Both the position numbers and the translations under genes were made by a program. From Myxococcales bacterium (GTDB lineage: Bacteria; Myxococcota; Polyangia; Polyangiales; Polyangiaceae): a DNA stretch of 64,000 bases. The notes under the pieces were generated by a model. It ran no database searches, was not told where the DNA came from, and was given only the letters and a program-made list of their open reading frames with translations. Where the stretch lies: positions 47,159-111,158 of the forward strand of contig PLXW01000039.1 in the NCBI GenBank assembly GCA_003151595.1. Direction: 5' to 3'. Below, one piece after another: positions 7,707 through 17,385 of the stretch (its first letter is position 1; every line of letters starts with the position of its first letter).

Positions 7707-9455
7707 ATGCGCAGCATCGTTTCTCCCGTCGTCGTCACGCTGGCAGCCCTCGCTGGGATGGTTGCATGTAGCGAGCCGTCGGGATCGAAGTCTGCGCCGT
7801 CCGCGAAGCCCGGATCCTCGAGCGCTCCGCTCGCGACGGCGCCGCACGTTCAACTCCCCGGAAGCGACTCCGGAGTCGCAGTGGACGAGACGAAAGACGC
7901 CGGCGCGTACGACGGTCCATTCGCCTACGGCCTCTTCGCCGCCACGCCGATCATGAGCGACATGGACTGGCCGATCCGCGGCGACCAGCTCAAACCCGGC
8001 GAGCGCCAGCGGAGCATTCGCATCGGCTACTTCCGCCAGGGGATGAAGCTCCCGGTCTTCCCCGAAGCGCACAAGAAACCGAACTGCCTCGAAGGTTGGT
8101 ACGAGCTCGTCACCGGCGGCTTCGTGTGCGGCAAATACGCGACGCTCGATCCGAACCATCCCAAGGTTCGCAACGCGCCGCACCCGCCCGATCTCGAAGG
8201 GCCGCTGCCGTACGACTACGGCATCAACACCCGCAACGGCACGCCGATGTACAAGAAGCTGCCGTCGTGGCGCGATCGGCTTCGCTACGAGCCGTGGCTC
8301 ACACGCGCGCGGCCTCGGCCGAAGCCCGTGGACGACGACTCGACCGACGCGGTGGTACCGGCGGCGATGACCACGACGAGCGGCGAGGCCGAAGACGCCA
8401 GCGTCCCCTGGTACCTGCGCGACTACGACGGCGGCAAGCCCGAGGGGGTCACGCTCGACGATCTGCGCGAAGAGGATCCTTCGGGCTCGATCGAGAAGCG
8501 GATGATCAAGGGGTTCTACGTCGCGCTGGACAAGGACTCGAAGGACTTCGGCGCGCACTGGTGGAAGTCGGTGAGCGGTTACTACATCCCGTACGAGCGC
8601 CTCTACATCGCGCCCGTGCCGACGTCGTTTCACGGCGTGTGGCTCAATCAAGATCCGCCGGCGGACTACTACGCCACGACGGTCGACGCCGGCCTCCCTG
8701 CCCTCCCCGCGCGCCGCATCGACCACTTGCCGATCGCGTTCGTCCTCTACAAGCAGCGGACGTATCAGCCGAGCGAAGACGGCAAGAAGATGATCGCCAG
8801 CACCGGCCCCGACGGATGGGCGCAGCACTTCACGGTGACGACGCTCACGGGCCAGCGGAAATCGATCAACCGGCAGGCGTACATCGAGACCGACGACGGC
8901 TACTGGCTGCGCGAAGATCTCGTCGTGAAGACGAACCCCGGTCCGCCGCCCGAGGGGTTGCTGCCGGGCGAGAAGTGGATCGACGTGAACCTCAAGAACG
9001 AGACGCTGGTCGCGTTCGAGGGCGAGAAGCCCGTCTACGCCACGCTCCTCTCCAGCGGCAAGCGCGACCTCGAGCACCGCGAGAAGGATCACCCGTCGCA
9101 CAACGGCACGTTCCGCATCCGCGAGAAGCACATCGCGGCCACGATGGACGCCGACACTGCGACGGATGGTCCGTACTCGATCGAGGACGTGCCGTGGATC
9201 CAGTACTTCAACGGCAGCATCGCCATTCACGGCGCCTTCTGGCACGCCGAGTTCGGTCACACGAAGAGCCACGGCTGCTTGAACATGTCGCCGTGGGACG
9301 CGAAGGCGCTCTTCGGCTGGACCGAGCCGCAGCTCCCGCCGGGGTGGCACGGCGTGGCGGCGACCGTGGACCATCCCGGAACGCGCATCGTCGTGCACGA
9401 CGAAGCGAAGGCGGTCTACGAGGACGAAGACGAAGACGACGCGGGCGCGCAGTAG
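7707..9455 (+). CDS. L,D-transpeptidase (YkuD domain) lipoprotein
   Basis: This is a 582-aa protein. The chosen ATG gives a lipoprotein signal (residues 1-19, AGMVAC then SEP), placing it on the periplasmic side of a membrane; the longer upstream frame crosses a tandem repeat and lacks coding character. Residues ~40-390 contain aromatic-rich, SH3-like or peptidoglycan-binding segments. Residues ~415-560 hold the YkuD fold, with the catalytic signature IAIHGAFWHAEFGHTKSHGCLNM (His, then SHGC with the nucleophilic Cys). YkuD enzymes make 3-3 peptidoglycan cross-links or attach lipoproteins to peptidoglycan. It appears to be a single-gene unit. The family is firm; the in vivo substrate is open. 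Confidence 0.92.
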   Translation: MRSIVSPVVVTLAALAGMVACSEPSGSKSAPSAKPGSSSAPLATAPHVQLPGSDSGVAVDETKDAGAYDGPFAYGLFAATPIMSDMDWPIRGDQLKPGERQRSIRIGYFRQGMKLPVFPEAHKKPNCLEGWYELVTGGFVCGKYATLDPNHPKVRNAPHPPDLEGPLPYDYGINTRNGTPMYKKLPSWRDRLRYEPWLTRARPRPKPVDDDSTDAVVPAAMTTTSGEAEDASVPWYLRDYDGGKPEGVTLDDLREEDPSGSIEKRMIKGFYVALDKDSKDFGAHWWKSVSGYYIPYERLYIAPVPTSFHGVWLNQDPPADYYATTVDAGLPALPARRIDHLPIAFVLYKQRTYQPSEDGKKMIASTGPDGWAQHFTVTTLTGQRKSINRQAYIETDDGYWLREDLVVKTNPGPPPEGLLPGEKWIDVNLKNETLVAFEGEKPVYATLLSSGKRDLEHREKDHPSHNGTFRIREKHIAATMDADTATDGPYSIEDVPWIQYFNGSIAIHGAFWHAEFGHTKSHGCLNMSPWDAKALFGWTEPQLPPGWHGVAATVDHPGTRIVVHDEAKAVYEDEDEDDAGAQ

Positions 9456-9521
9456 GTCGCGTCCATGCGCGCTCCTTGACGAAGCGTTGAGCGGCGTGCA
9501 CAACGCGATGCCGGTTGGGCC

Positions 9522-10523
9522 ATGGATCAGTTTTCGGCGCACATCGATCGCGGTTGGGACCTCGCCTCGAAGGGTGACGCGAGCGGCGCCCACGCGTGCG
9601 CGCGTCGGGCCCTCGAGCTCGATCCGAAGTCGCCCGAGGTGCACAACCTGCTCGGCTTCAGTGCGGCCATGGCCGGCGACGCCGAAGAGGCGCTCGAGCA
9701 CTACAAGCAAGCCATCGCGCTCGACGAGACGTACTTCGAAGCGATGCTCAACGCGGCCGAGGTTCTCCTGCACCCGATCGCGGACTGGGACGCGGCCGTC
9801 GAGATGTGCGACGAAGCGCTCGACTACGCAGAGACACAGGAAGAGATCGCCGACGCGGTGCTCTTGAAGGTCGACGCCTTGCTGGGCAAGGGCGACAAGG
9901 ACGAAGCGAGAAAGGCGATGGCGATGCTCCCCGAGGGTCCGTTCGACAACCCGAGCTACACGTTCCTGATCGGACGCGCGTACTACGAGACGGGGCAGAT
10001 CGACAAAGCAGCGCCGCTGATCGAAGAAGCGGTGAAGAAGGATCCGCAGAACGGCGACGCGCAGTACTACCTTGGCCTCGTGCGCGACGAGCGCGGCGAT
10101 GCCCATGGCGCGACCGAAGCGTTCCTTCGCACGCGCGTGATCGATCTGTCGAAGGAGCCGCCGGCATGGGCACCGTCGGCCGAGGCGTTCGCGACGGTCG
10201 TGGAGACGGTGGTGGCGAAGCTCGACGCGATCCTCGCCCGCTACGTTCAGGAAGCCGACGTGTACGTGGTCGACGTGCCGGGCGCCGAGCTCGTGGTCGA
10301 CGGCGTCGACCCGCGCGCCATGATGATCCTCGACGCGACGCGCGGTGAAGACGGAGAGAAGGACGCGGCTCGCCTCTTCGTCTACCAGCGCAACGTGGAG
10401 CGCGCGGCCGGCGCTCTCGACGCGATGGAAGACGAGCTGTCGAAGGCGCTCGAGCGCGAAATCACGTCGATGTTCCTGGAGAAGGGCCCCGACGAACCGA
10501 TCGACAAGCGAAGCTTGAACTAG
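9522..10523 (+). CDS. TPR protein with degenerate zincin-like C-terminus
   Basis: This is a 333-aa cytoplasmic protein. Residues ~1-190 are tetratricopeptide repeats (pattern W/L-G-Y-A-P), e.g. around ARRALELDPKSPEVHNLLGF and AIALDETYFEAMLNAAEV. Residues ~210-320 resemble the single-domain zincin-like peptidase family: VVDVPGAEL, a variable loop, and LFVYQRNVERAAG. The expected HExxH has decayed (LEREITSMF), so peptidase activity is unlikely; this part is my inference. It probably acts as a protein-interaction scaffold. The start is ATG with no obvious Shine-Dalgarno. Confidence 0.8.
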   Translation: MDQFSAHIDRGWDLASKGDASGAHACARRALELDPKSPEVHNLLGFSAAMAGDAEEALEHYKQAIALDETYFEAMLNAAEVLLHPIADWDAAVEMCDEALDYAETQEEIADAVLLKVDALLGKGDKDEARKAMAMLPEGPFDNPSYTFLIGRAYYETGQIDKAAPLIEEAVKKDPQNGDAQYYLGLVRDERGDAHGATEAFLRTRVIDLSKEPPAWAPSAEAFATVVETVVAKLDAILARYVQEADVYVVDVPGAELVVDGVDPRAMMILDATRGEDGEKDAARLFVYQRNVERAAGALDAMEDELSKALEREITSMFLEKGPDEPIDKRSLN

Positions 10524-11983
10524 CTAGTGCCACGCACCGATCCCGATGCCGAAGTTCTGGTAGCGGGGGGCGAGATCGGCGGCGACCGTCACGCGCCAGA
10601 TCTGATCGCCGAAGATGCCCCACGGGCTGAAGGGGAAGAGTCGCACGTCGCCGCCGAAGGTGAAGTGCTGGCGCGAGGTGCCTTGATCGAAGCGTGACGG
10701 CTCCAGATAGGAGCCGACGCGCGCCGCGACCCAATCGCGAATGGGCTCGCTCTCGATGCCGATGCGCGGCCCGAGCGAGACGTGACGGCCGACGGGCTCC
10801 GCGGCCTGCGTAGCGAAGCCTTCGAGCGAGATGGCTCCCTTGCTGGCGCCCGTCACGAGGAGCGATCCGTAGATCGTGATTCGCTCGCGCGGCCAGTTCT
10901 CGTCGCGCGCTTCACGAATGGCGCGCAGGCGATCGGCCTGCGCGTCGAGCTCTTGCTCCTCGATCGCGCGCACGGTGTCCTCGTGCTCCGCCTGGCCGCG
11001 CTTCTTCTCCTCGCGCTCTTCGGGCGGAGTGCCTTCGAGCTCCCGCGCGTAGTCGGCGGCGCGCTGCGTGCGCGCTTCGTCGATGCGCGCGCGGACGTGC
11101 GTCTCCATGTCGCGCGGGTTGAGCCACGGCGGATTGAGCGGACGCGGCCCGAGCTGAAACGCGAACCCGGTCTCCAGCTCCCACGGAACCGCCGCGCGCT
11201 CCGGCAAGATGAAGCCTGCGGTCTTCGTCACCGGGAGCGCGGCGTTCGACGGCCCAGCGCCGAAGATGCCGCCGACCTCTCCGACCACGCCGGCGACGGT
11301 CGCGCCCACCGCCGATCGCAGCGTGCTGCCGAGACGAAAAGGAAAGCCGTTCGGCTTGATCACGACGCCGACTTCCGGCCCGGCGCCGTTCAGCGCGAGC
11401 AAGCTCTGTCCGTTCGTGAGCGAGCCGCCGTCGGTCTTCACTTGCAGCGTGATGACGCGGACGCCGCCGCCCACGACGATCTGATTGTCCGCCAGCCCGT
11501 ACGCGCCGAGCGCGTGGTAACGCCCGTAGAGGAGCGTGACCCCGGTGCCGCCACTGACGGGGTTGATCGCGTACTGAAAGAGCTCCGCGGTGGCCGAGAA
11601 GCCGAGCTCCCCCATCTGCACCTGCGCGCCGCCGTGCAGGTAGAGAAAGCCGTCCGTCGTCGATTGCAGCTTGGGATCCGACTGCGGCCCGCGGTTGTCG
11701 AAGTCGGTGCCGCCGTACGCACCAGGGAGCGAGAAGTCGACGTCGACGTCGTAGTCGATCCAGTCGTAGGAAAACGGCTCGCGCACCGCGGGCGAGGCCG
11801 CGTTGACGGTCGCGCCGTCGATCCCTTCGGCGACGGCGGTGTACGCGCCGGCCATTCCCATCAGGCGGTTCGGGCCGATGAGCGGGCCCTGGTAGAACTC
11901 GAGGGCGTAGTCGTTGTTCGTGATCGGCGCGGGGGTACTTCCGGCCGCGCGCGCCTCGCGCGACGCGAGCGTGAAGGCGATCG

Positions 11984-11999
<16 letters not shown>
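10524..11999 (-). CDS. Outer-membrane beta-barrel-like protein, start codon unclear
   Basis: The frame encodes about 490 aa. A signal-peptide-like hydrophobic run with an ASREARA cleavage region is visible at 11999-11930. It is followed by LIGPNRLMGMAGAYTAVAEG, typical of FadL/OmpP1-like porins near the mature N-terminus, and by alternating beta strands ending in an aromatic residue and His. A charged, coiled-coil-like segment (~310-375) is inserted in the barrel. No ATG, GTG or TTG exists in frame at the signal peptide; the nearest Met upstream is far inside the overlapping regulator gene. Either a rare start codon, a sequence error, or translation coupled to the regulator is involved. The left end is secure; the right end is approximate. 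Confidence 0.65.
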
Positions 12000-12550
<551 letters not shown>

Positions 12551-12554
12551 GCGC

Positions 12555-13592
12555 TCAGGATACGCGCGCGGCGAGCTCCGTGGCGACGCACGCGAGCAGA
12601 TCGCGCGCGGAGCAGGCTGGAACGGCCGAAAGGGCGGCGATGGCGCGATCGCTCTCGGCGCGGGCCAGCGCGCGGACTTCCTCGCACGCAGTCGATTCCA
12701 GGACGGCCGCGAGGAGGCGCGCGGCGGCGACGTCGTCTCCGTCCCGGGCGCTCTCGACGTCGGCCACGAGCGACGGACGCGCGGCGATTGCACGAACGAG
12801 CGGCAACGTGACCTTCCCTTCGCGGAGATCACCGAAGAGCGATTTCCCCATCGCGCTCTTGTCGCCGGCGTAGTCGAGCGCGTCGTCGACGAGCTGGAAC
12901 GCGATGCCGAGGTGCGCGCCGTAGTCGCCGAGCGCGCGCGCCTGCTCGTCGCTCGAGCCGGCCACGCGGGCTCCGGCACGTGCGGCGAAGGAGAAGAGCG
13001 ACGCGGTCTTGTCGCGAACGACGGCGAAATACGTGAGCTCCGCGAGATCGACGTGCGTGCGCCCGCGGAGCTGGACGATCTCGCCGTCGACGAGCCTGCG
13101 GAGCGTGGCCACGAGATCGGGGAGGAGCGCGGGCGCGGCGTCCATCGTGCGCTCCAGCGCGTGCGTCAGCAGGAGATCCCCCGCCAGCACGCTGACGGCG
13201 TTCCCCCAGACGCGACGCGAGGCGGGGCGCCCGCGGCGTTCGTCGGAGTCGTCGATGACGTCGTCGTGAAGGAGCGTGGCGGCGTGCACGAGCTCGGACA
13301 CGACCGCCATCGCGCGAGCGGCGTGGGTGACTTCGCCGAAGCACGCCGCCGCCAGCAGCACCGCCAGCGGCCGCACGCGCTTGCCGCCTGCACCGAGCAA
13401 GTGCGCCGAGGCGAGCGTCCCCGGCGTCGCGCCGTTCTGCGCCGCGCGCGCGAGCTCCGCTTCGACCCAGGCGAGGTCGTCGCCCACGATGGCGTGCGCG
13501 TCGGCGATGCGTCGCGCGGTTCGATCGCCGACCCGCTCGACCGTCGCGGTCGCACGGAGCGCGGAGGCTGCGGCGGCGGCCGTCGCGGTCAC
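12555..13592 (-). CDS. Polyprenyl (trans-isoprenyl) diphosphate synthase
   Basis: This is a 345-aa all-helical class I prenyltransferase. The first Asp-rich motif is LLHDDVIDDSDERRGRP (DDxxD type) near residue 112; the second is QLVDDALDYAGD near residue 238. GAGGKRVRPLA matches the conserved GGKRxRP diphosphate-binding segment. It chain-extends farnesyl or geranylgeranyl diphosphate with isopentenyl diphosphate, most likely making the menaquinone or ubiquinone side chain; product length cannot be read. The start is GTG; an upstream ATG is followed by an early stop. It is the first gene of an operon with the downstream GbsR/MarR regulator. Confidence 0.93.
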   Translation of the reverse strand: MTATAAAAASALRATATVERVGDRTARRIADAHAIVGDDLAWVEAELARAAQNGATPGTLASAHLLGAGGKRVRPLAVLLAAACFGEVTHAARAMAVVSELVHAATLLHDDVIDDSDERRGRPASRRVWGNAVSVLAGDLLLTHALERTMDAAPALLPDLVATLRRLVDGEIVQLRGRTHVDLAELTYFAVVRDKTASLFSFAARAGARVAGSSDEQARALGDYGAHLGIAFQLVDDALDYAGDKSAMGKSLFGDLREGKVTLPLVRAIAARPSLVADVESARDGDDVAAARLLAAVLESTACEEVRALARAESDRAIAALSAVPACSARDLLACVATELAARVS

Positions 13593-13622
13593 GGGCGAGC
13601 TCCCATGCGCAGTGTTATCGTA

Positions 13623-13644
13623 TGTTTCAAAATTATTTGAAACA
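13623..13644. promoter_or_regulatory. AT-rich palindromic operator upstream of polyprenyl synthase-regulator operon
   Basis: TGTTTCAA, a 6-bp AATTAT spacer, then TTGAAACA gives perfect 8-bp arms. It stands out as an AT island in very GC-rich DNA, 31 bp upstream of the GTG of the polyprenyl synthase gene. MarR-type dimers bind this size and kind of palindrome, and such a regulator is the second gene of the operon. Confidence 0.7.
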
Positions 13645-13694
13645 CATTTAGAGCCGGCTCCGCCGACGTCAACGGGCGATCATCGAGGCGATCG

Positions 13695-14111
13695 TCAGTT
13701 CGCGGCGAGCGGAGCGACTTCGGCGAGCACGGCCGAGACGGCAGCGGTCTCGTCCAGAGCGCTCGGCAAGTTCACGATGCGCAGGGGCGGGCGCTCGAGC
13801 GTCCAGGCCGCGCTGATCATCGCGTCCGTCGCGCCGGCAATCACCGCGACGTGCACCGCGCCGAACCGCGCGACCGCCGCGTCGACGCACGCCCGCACGC
13901 CCGCTTCGCTCGCGGCGTCGCTCACGAAATGACGCGCCTTCCCCCCGGCGTGCGCGATCTCGCCCACGCACTCGGCGATCGCCCGCTCGCTCTTTCCCGT
14001 CACGAGCACGCGCGCTCCCCGCGACGACAGAGCCAGCGCGACCGCCCGCCCACGCGGCCCGTCGGCCTCGGCAACCCACGCGACCAAGCTTGCGAGATTC
14101 AGCGCGCTCAT
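13695..14111 (-). CDS. Short SDR-like (Rossmann) protein lacking catalytic half
   Basis: This is a 138-aa protein that reads like the N-terminal half of a short-chain dehydrogenase: a first strand with a degenerate glycine motif (ADGPRGRAVALALSSRGARV), then VTGKSERAI, ARHFVSDAASEAGV and GAVHVAVIAGA. The TGxxxGxG motif is altered and the YxxxK catalytic pair is missing, because the protein stops after ~138 residues instead of ~250. It is either a non-catalytic remnant or a small NAD(P)-fold protein. It is divergent from the next gene. The Met at 14111 is preferred over the one at 14129 because the fold begins there. Confidence 0.6.
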   Translation of the reverse strand: MSALNLASLVAWVAEADGPRGRAVALALSSRGARVLVTGKSERAIAECVGEIAHAGGKARHFVSDAASEAGVRACVDAAVARFGAVHVAVIAGATDAMISAAWTLERPPLRIVNLPSALDETAAVSAVLAEVAPLAAN

Positions 14112-14189
14112 CGGGAGCGACGATACCATGGCCTCGACGCGCCTTCAGGCGGACGGCTCTGGCTCATCACGCCCGGAAGGACTAAGAGC

Positions 14190-14576
14190 GTGCGCGTGGC
14201 TGCGAAGACCGAGAAACCGCTCGCGGCGCGTCGAGGCCGGCGCATTTCGCTCCTCATTCTCACCGGCATCGCCGCGATCTTCATCGTGATCTCCACGTGG
14301 GAGCTCGGGCGCCAGGCGTTGGGATACGAAGCCACTTATCCGGCTGTGAGCCACGCCTGCGCGCTCGCGCTCGAAGGGTTCGAGCAAGGGATCGATCGCG
14401 GCGTCATGGTCCAGATGCAGCTCGACGGCGTGGAGCGTCAATGCGTCGCCGCGGGCGACCAAGAAGCGGTCGTCGCCGCTCAGCGCTTGAGCGAAGCCGC
14501 GTCGTTCCAGCGCCTGGACAGCGTCGCCAACCTCGCCCGCTTTCGGCGCGCCGTCGACATGCGGATTGGACACTAG
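14190..14576 (+). CDS. Hypothetical single-span membrane protein
   Basis: This is a 128-aa protein: a basic N-terminus, one helix at ~23-42 (ISLLILTGIAAIFIVISTW), then a periplasmic helical part with two cysteines. Start choice is GTG at 14190, with another GTG at 14196; both keep the helix. No family is recognised. It stands alone between the SDR-like gene and the RNA helicase gene. Confidence 0.6.
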   Translation: MRVAAKTEKPLAARRGRRISLLILTGIAAIFIVISTWELGRQALGYEATYPAVSHACALALEGFEQGIDRGVMVQMQLDGVERQCVAAGDQEAVVAAQRLSEAASFQRLDSVANLARFRRAVDMRIGH

Positions 14577-14654
14577 ACACCCCGAAGACCACGACACGAG
14601 CCGCGGGACCGCTTTCTTGCTACGGTCACGCCGCTTCGCCACGTTGATCCAAAA

Positions 14655-16715
14655 ATGACAGCATCTTTACCGGACGTCCCCGTCGCTCCCCTTCCCACCT
14701 TCGACGCCATCCCGCTGAGCGCCGAGCTGCGCCGCGCCGTCGACGCGTGCGGCTACACGCACCCAACGCCAGTGCAGCTTGCGGTGTTCGAACCGGCGAC
14801 GCGCGGGAAGAATCTCGTCGTGCAAGCGCGCACCGGCACCGGGAAGACGGCGGCCTTCGGGTTGCCGATCCTCGACGTGCTGGTGAAGAAGTCGGTGCCG
14901 AAGGTGCAGGCGCTCATCCTCACGCCGACGCGCGAGCTGGCGCTCCAGATCACGCGCGAGCTCGAGAAGCTGGCGCAGTTTCGCGGGACGAAGCTGGCGT
15001 GCATCTACGGCGGCGCGCCGATGGGCAAGCAGATCGAGCAGCTCGAAGGTGGAGCGCAGGTCGTGGTCGGAACGCCCGGGCGCGTGCTCGATCACCTGCG
15101 ACGCGGGACGTTCGACCCGTCGAACGTGAAGATCTTCGTCCTCGATGAAGCGGACGAGATGCTCTCGATGGGGTTCGCCAAGGAGCTCCACGCCATCGCC
15201 GAGAAGCTCCCGAAGGAGCGCCAGGGGCTCTTCTTCAGCGCCACCATCCCGCCGGACATCGAGCGCCTCGCCGCGTCGCAGCTGAAGGATCCGGAGCTCA
15301 TCGCGCTGTCGAGCGATCAGATCGGCGCGCTCGAAGTTCAGCACTTCGTCTACATCCTCCGCGGCGGCGACAAGCGCGCGCAGTTGATCCGCATCATCGA
15401 GGTCGAAGACCCCGAGAGCGCGATCGTCTTCTGCAACACGAAGGACGAGACCCAGCGGCTCTGCGAAGCGCTGCAACGCGCCGGCTACGAAGCCGACTGG
15501 CTCAACGGCGACCTCGAGCAGGGCGCGCGCGAGCGCGTGATGCAGGCGACGCGCGACGGGAAGCTGCGCTTCCTCGTGGCGACCGACGTGGCCGCGCGCG
15601 GGATCGACATCTCGCACCTCACGCACGTCATCAACGCCGACTTCCCCGAGACCGCCGAAGCGTACGTGCACCGCACGGGCCGAACGGGCCGCGCCGGGAA
15701 GACCGGGACGGCGATCGCGATCGTCACGCCGAAGGACATCGGCAACCTCTACATCCTTCGCCTCACGTACAAGATTCGCCCCATCGAGCGGCAGCTGCCG
15801 ACCGACGGCGACCTGAAGACGCGCGCCGAAGCGGACCTGGTGGCGATGTTCGTCGACGCGTTCGGCGATCGCACCGTGGACGCCGCGGACATGTCGCTGG
15901 CGCGGAGGCTCCTGTCGCATCCGAACGCGGAGACGATCGTGGCCTCGCTGGTGCGCGATCACCTCGGCGTGAAGACGGCGACCGAGGGCGACGTCGCGGC
16001 GGAAGCTGCGGCAGCACGGCGCGGGAAGAATCCTCCGCCGATCGTGGAGCCGAAGCCGGAGCCGGCGGCGCTCCCCGCGCGCGCCAACCCGCGACGCGAC
16101 GAGATACCGACACGCGAGGAGCGACGTCCGCGGACGCGTGATCGCGGACACGATCGCGGGAATGATCGCAGCAACGATCGCCCCGTCGATCGTGGCGCAG
16201 AGCGCATTCGCGAGCCGTTGCCGCCCCTCCCCTCCGTGCGTGAAGAGCCCGCGGGCGACATCGCCGCGCGACCCGCGGCGCCGTCGGTCGCGAAGGAGGC
16301 GCCGCGCGATCGCCGCGTGCCGCACAAGTCGTTCGTCACGTGGGAGCCGCCGGTCGATGCCGACGATGACAGCCCCATCCTGGCCGGTGGCACTCCGCGC
16401 GGGGCGGCAGCTCCCGCGAACGAGAAGACCGCGCAGGCCGAGCTCCCCACGCTCTCCGACCGGGACGATCCCGACTTCGCGCAGATCTTCGTCAACGTGG
16501 GTCGTCGCGACGGCGCGAAGGCCCAGGACTTCGAGCGCATGCTGGTCGACGCTTCTCTCCCGGCGGGCGACGCGAACCACATTCGCGTGCGCGATCGGAA
16601 CACGTTCGTGAGCGTGCGGAAGGAGCACCTCACGCGCGCGCTCGAGGCGCTCGGCGGCAAAACCATCGGCGGCCGAAGCGTGATCGCGGAGCCCGCGCGG
16701 CAGAGAATGTCGTGA
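14655..16715 (+). CDS. DEAD-box ATP-dependent RNA helicase with DbpA-type RNA-binding tail
   Basis: This is a 686-aa protein. RecA domain 1 carries the Q motif (around GYTHPTPVQ), ARTGTGKT (motif I), PTRELA, the DEAD box VLDEADEML and SAT (FFSATI). RecA domain 2 carries IVFCNT, ATDVAARGID and HRTGRTGRAGK. A ~170-residue Arg/Asp/Pro-rich linker (~470-600) precedes a ~75-residue C-terminal RRM-like DbpA domain (FVNVGRRDGAK..IRVRDRNTFVSV). This is the DeaD/CsdA-type architecture, which remodels structured RNA and ribosome precursors, often in the cold. The stop overlaps the following GTG start (GTGA). Confidence 0.95.
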   Translation: MTASLPDVPVAPLPTFDAIPLSAELRRAVDACGYTHPTPVQLAVFEPATRGKNLVVQARTGTGKTAAFGLPILDVLVKKSVPKVQALILTPTRELALQITRELEKLAQFRGTKLACIYGGAPMGKQIEQLEGGAQVVVGTPGRVLDHLRRGTFDPSNVKIFVLDEADEMLSMGFAKELHAIAEKLPKERQGLFFSATIPPDIERLAASQLKDPELIALSSDQIGALEVQHFVYILRGGDKRAQLIRIIEVEDPESAIVFCNTKDETQRLCEALQRAGYEADWLNGDLEQGARERVMQATRDGKLRFLVATDVAARGIDISHLTHVINADFPETAEAYVHRTGRTGRAGKTGTAIAIVTPKDIGNLYILRLTYKIRPIERQLPTDGDLKTRAEADLVAMFVDAFGDRTVDAADMSLARRLLSHPNAETIVASLVRDHLGVKTATEGDVAAEAAAARRGKNPPPIVEPKPEPAALPARANPRRDEIPTREERRPRTRDRGHDRGNDRSNDRPVDRGAERIREPLPPLPSVREEPAGDIAARPAAPSVAKEAPRDRRVPHKSFVTWEPPVDADDDSPILAGGTPRGAAAPANEKTAQAELPTLSDRDDPDFAQIFVNVGRRDGAKAQDFERMLVDASLPAGDANHIRVRDRNTFVSVRKEHLTRALEALGGKTIGGRSVIAEPARQRMS

Positions 16716-17320
16716 ACGCACGCGCCGTCACTGCTGTGATCGCGATCATGGCGCTGGCCTCGTTGTGCGCGTGCGACGACGAGAAGAAGCACGGCCACGC
16801 GATCTCGCTCGGCGGCGACACCACTCCAGGCCTCGCGCCCGTTGCGAACGGACGGGAGGGGGCGACCGACGCCGGCGCGTACACGATGGCCGAGGTCTTC
16901 GATGCCGAGGCGCGCGCGGGATCGACTCCTCCGTCGGGCACTCCGCAGCCCGAAGTCCCCGCAGCGGCCGCACCCGCCGCCACGGCCCCGGCCGCCGCTC
17001 CGGCAGGCCCGAAGGTGAACCCGGACGACGCGATCCTCGAACGGACGCGCGTCGCCTGCGGGAGCTGCTTCTCGTCGCTCCCCGCGGGAGCAGGGTATGG
17101 GCCGCCCACGCGATCGGCGCACGTGTCGGTGACGGTCATCCCCACGGGGTCCGTCTCGCGCGCGGACGTCAGCTCGAACGACACGACCGACAAGAGCGTC
17201 CTCGACTGCGTCCAACGAACCGCCCAGGGGGCGACGTTCTCGGACAACGGCGGCGGACCTTTGCGTACCTACGCGATCGACGTGCGCGTCTCTGCGCCGG
17301 GCGCGAACGGGAGCCGTTGA
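16712..17320 (+). CDS. Lipoprotein of unknown function, coupled to RNA helicase gene
   Basis: This is a 202-aa protein with signal peptide and lipobox (ALASLCAC, then DDEKK). An Ala/Pro-rich linker (~70-105) precedes a ~90-residue domain starting ACGSCFSSLP and ending AIDVRVSA, with two close cysteines and a third in LDCVQRTAQG. The pattern VTVIPTGSVSRADV..VLDCVQRTAQGATF resembles the C-terminal domain of AgmX/PglI-like myxobacterial proteins (inference). Its start overlaps the helicase stop, giving translational coupling despite unrelated compartments. Confidence 0.7.
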   Translation: MNARAVTAVIAIMALASLCACDDEKKHGHAISLGGDTTPGLAPVANGREGATDAGAYTMAEVFDAEARAGSTPPSGTPQPEVPAAAAPAATAPAAAPAGPKVNPDDAILERTRVACGSCFSSLPAGAGYGPPTRSAHVSVTVIPTGSVSRADVSSNDTTDKSVLDCVQRTAQGATFSDNGGGPLRTYAIDVRVSAPGANGSR

Positions 17321-17385
17321 GCGGAACGCGGCAAGTGCCCTAGTCTACGTGGATCCGCGCACGAGCGCGGTCACACTAGGAACCC

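Noticed and set aside
7659..10106. 815-aa minus-strand ORF opposite the L,D-transpeptidase and TPR genes
   Set aside because: Arg/Val-rich shadow translation of high-GC coding DNA; the plus-strand genes have clear motifs and no homologous pattern is visible here.
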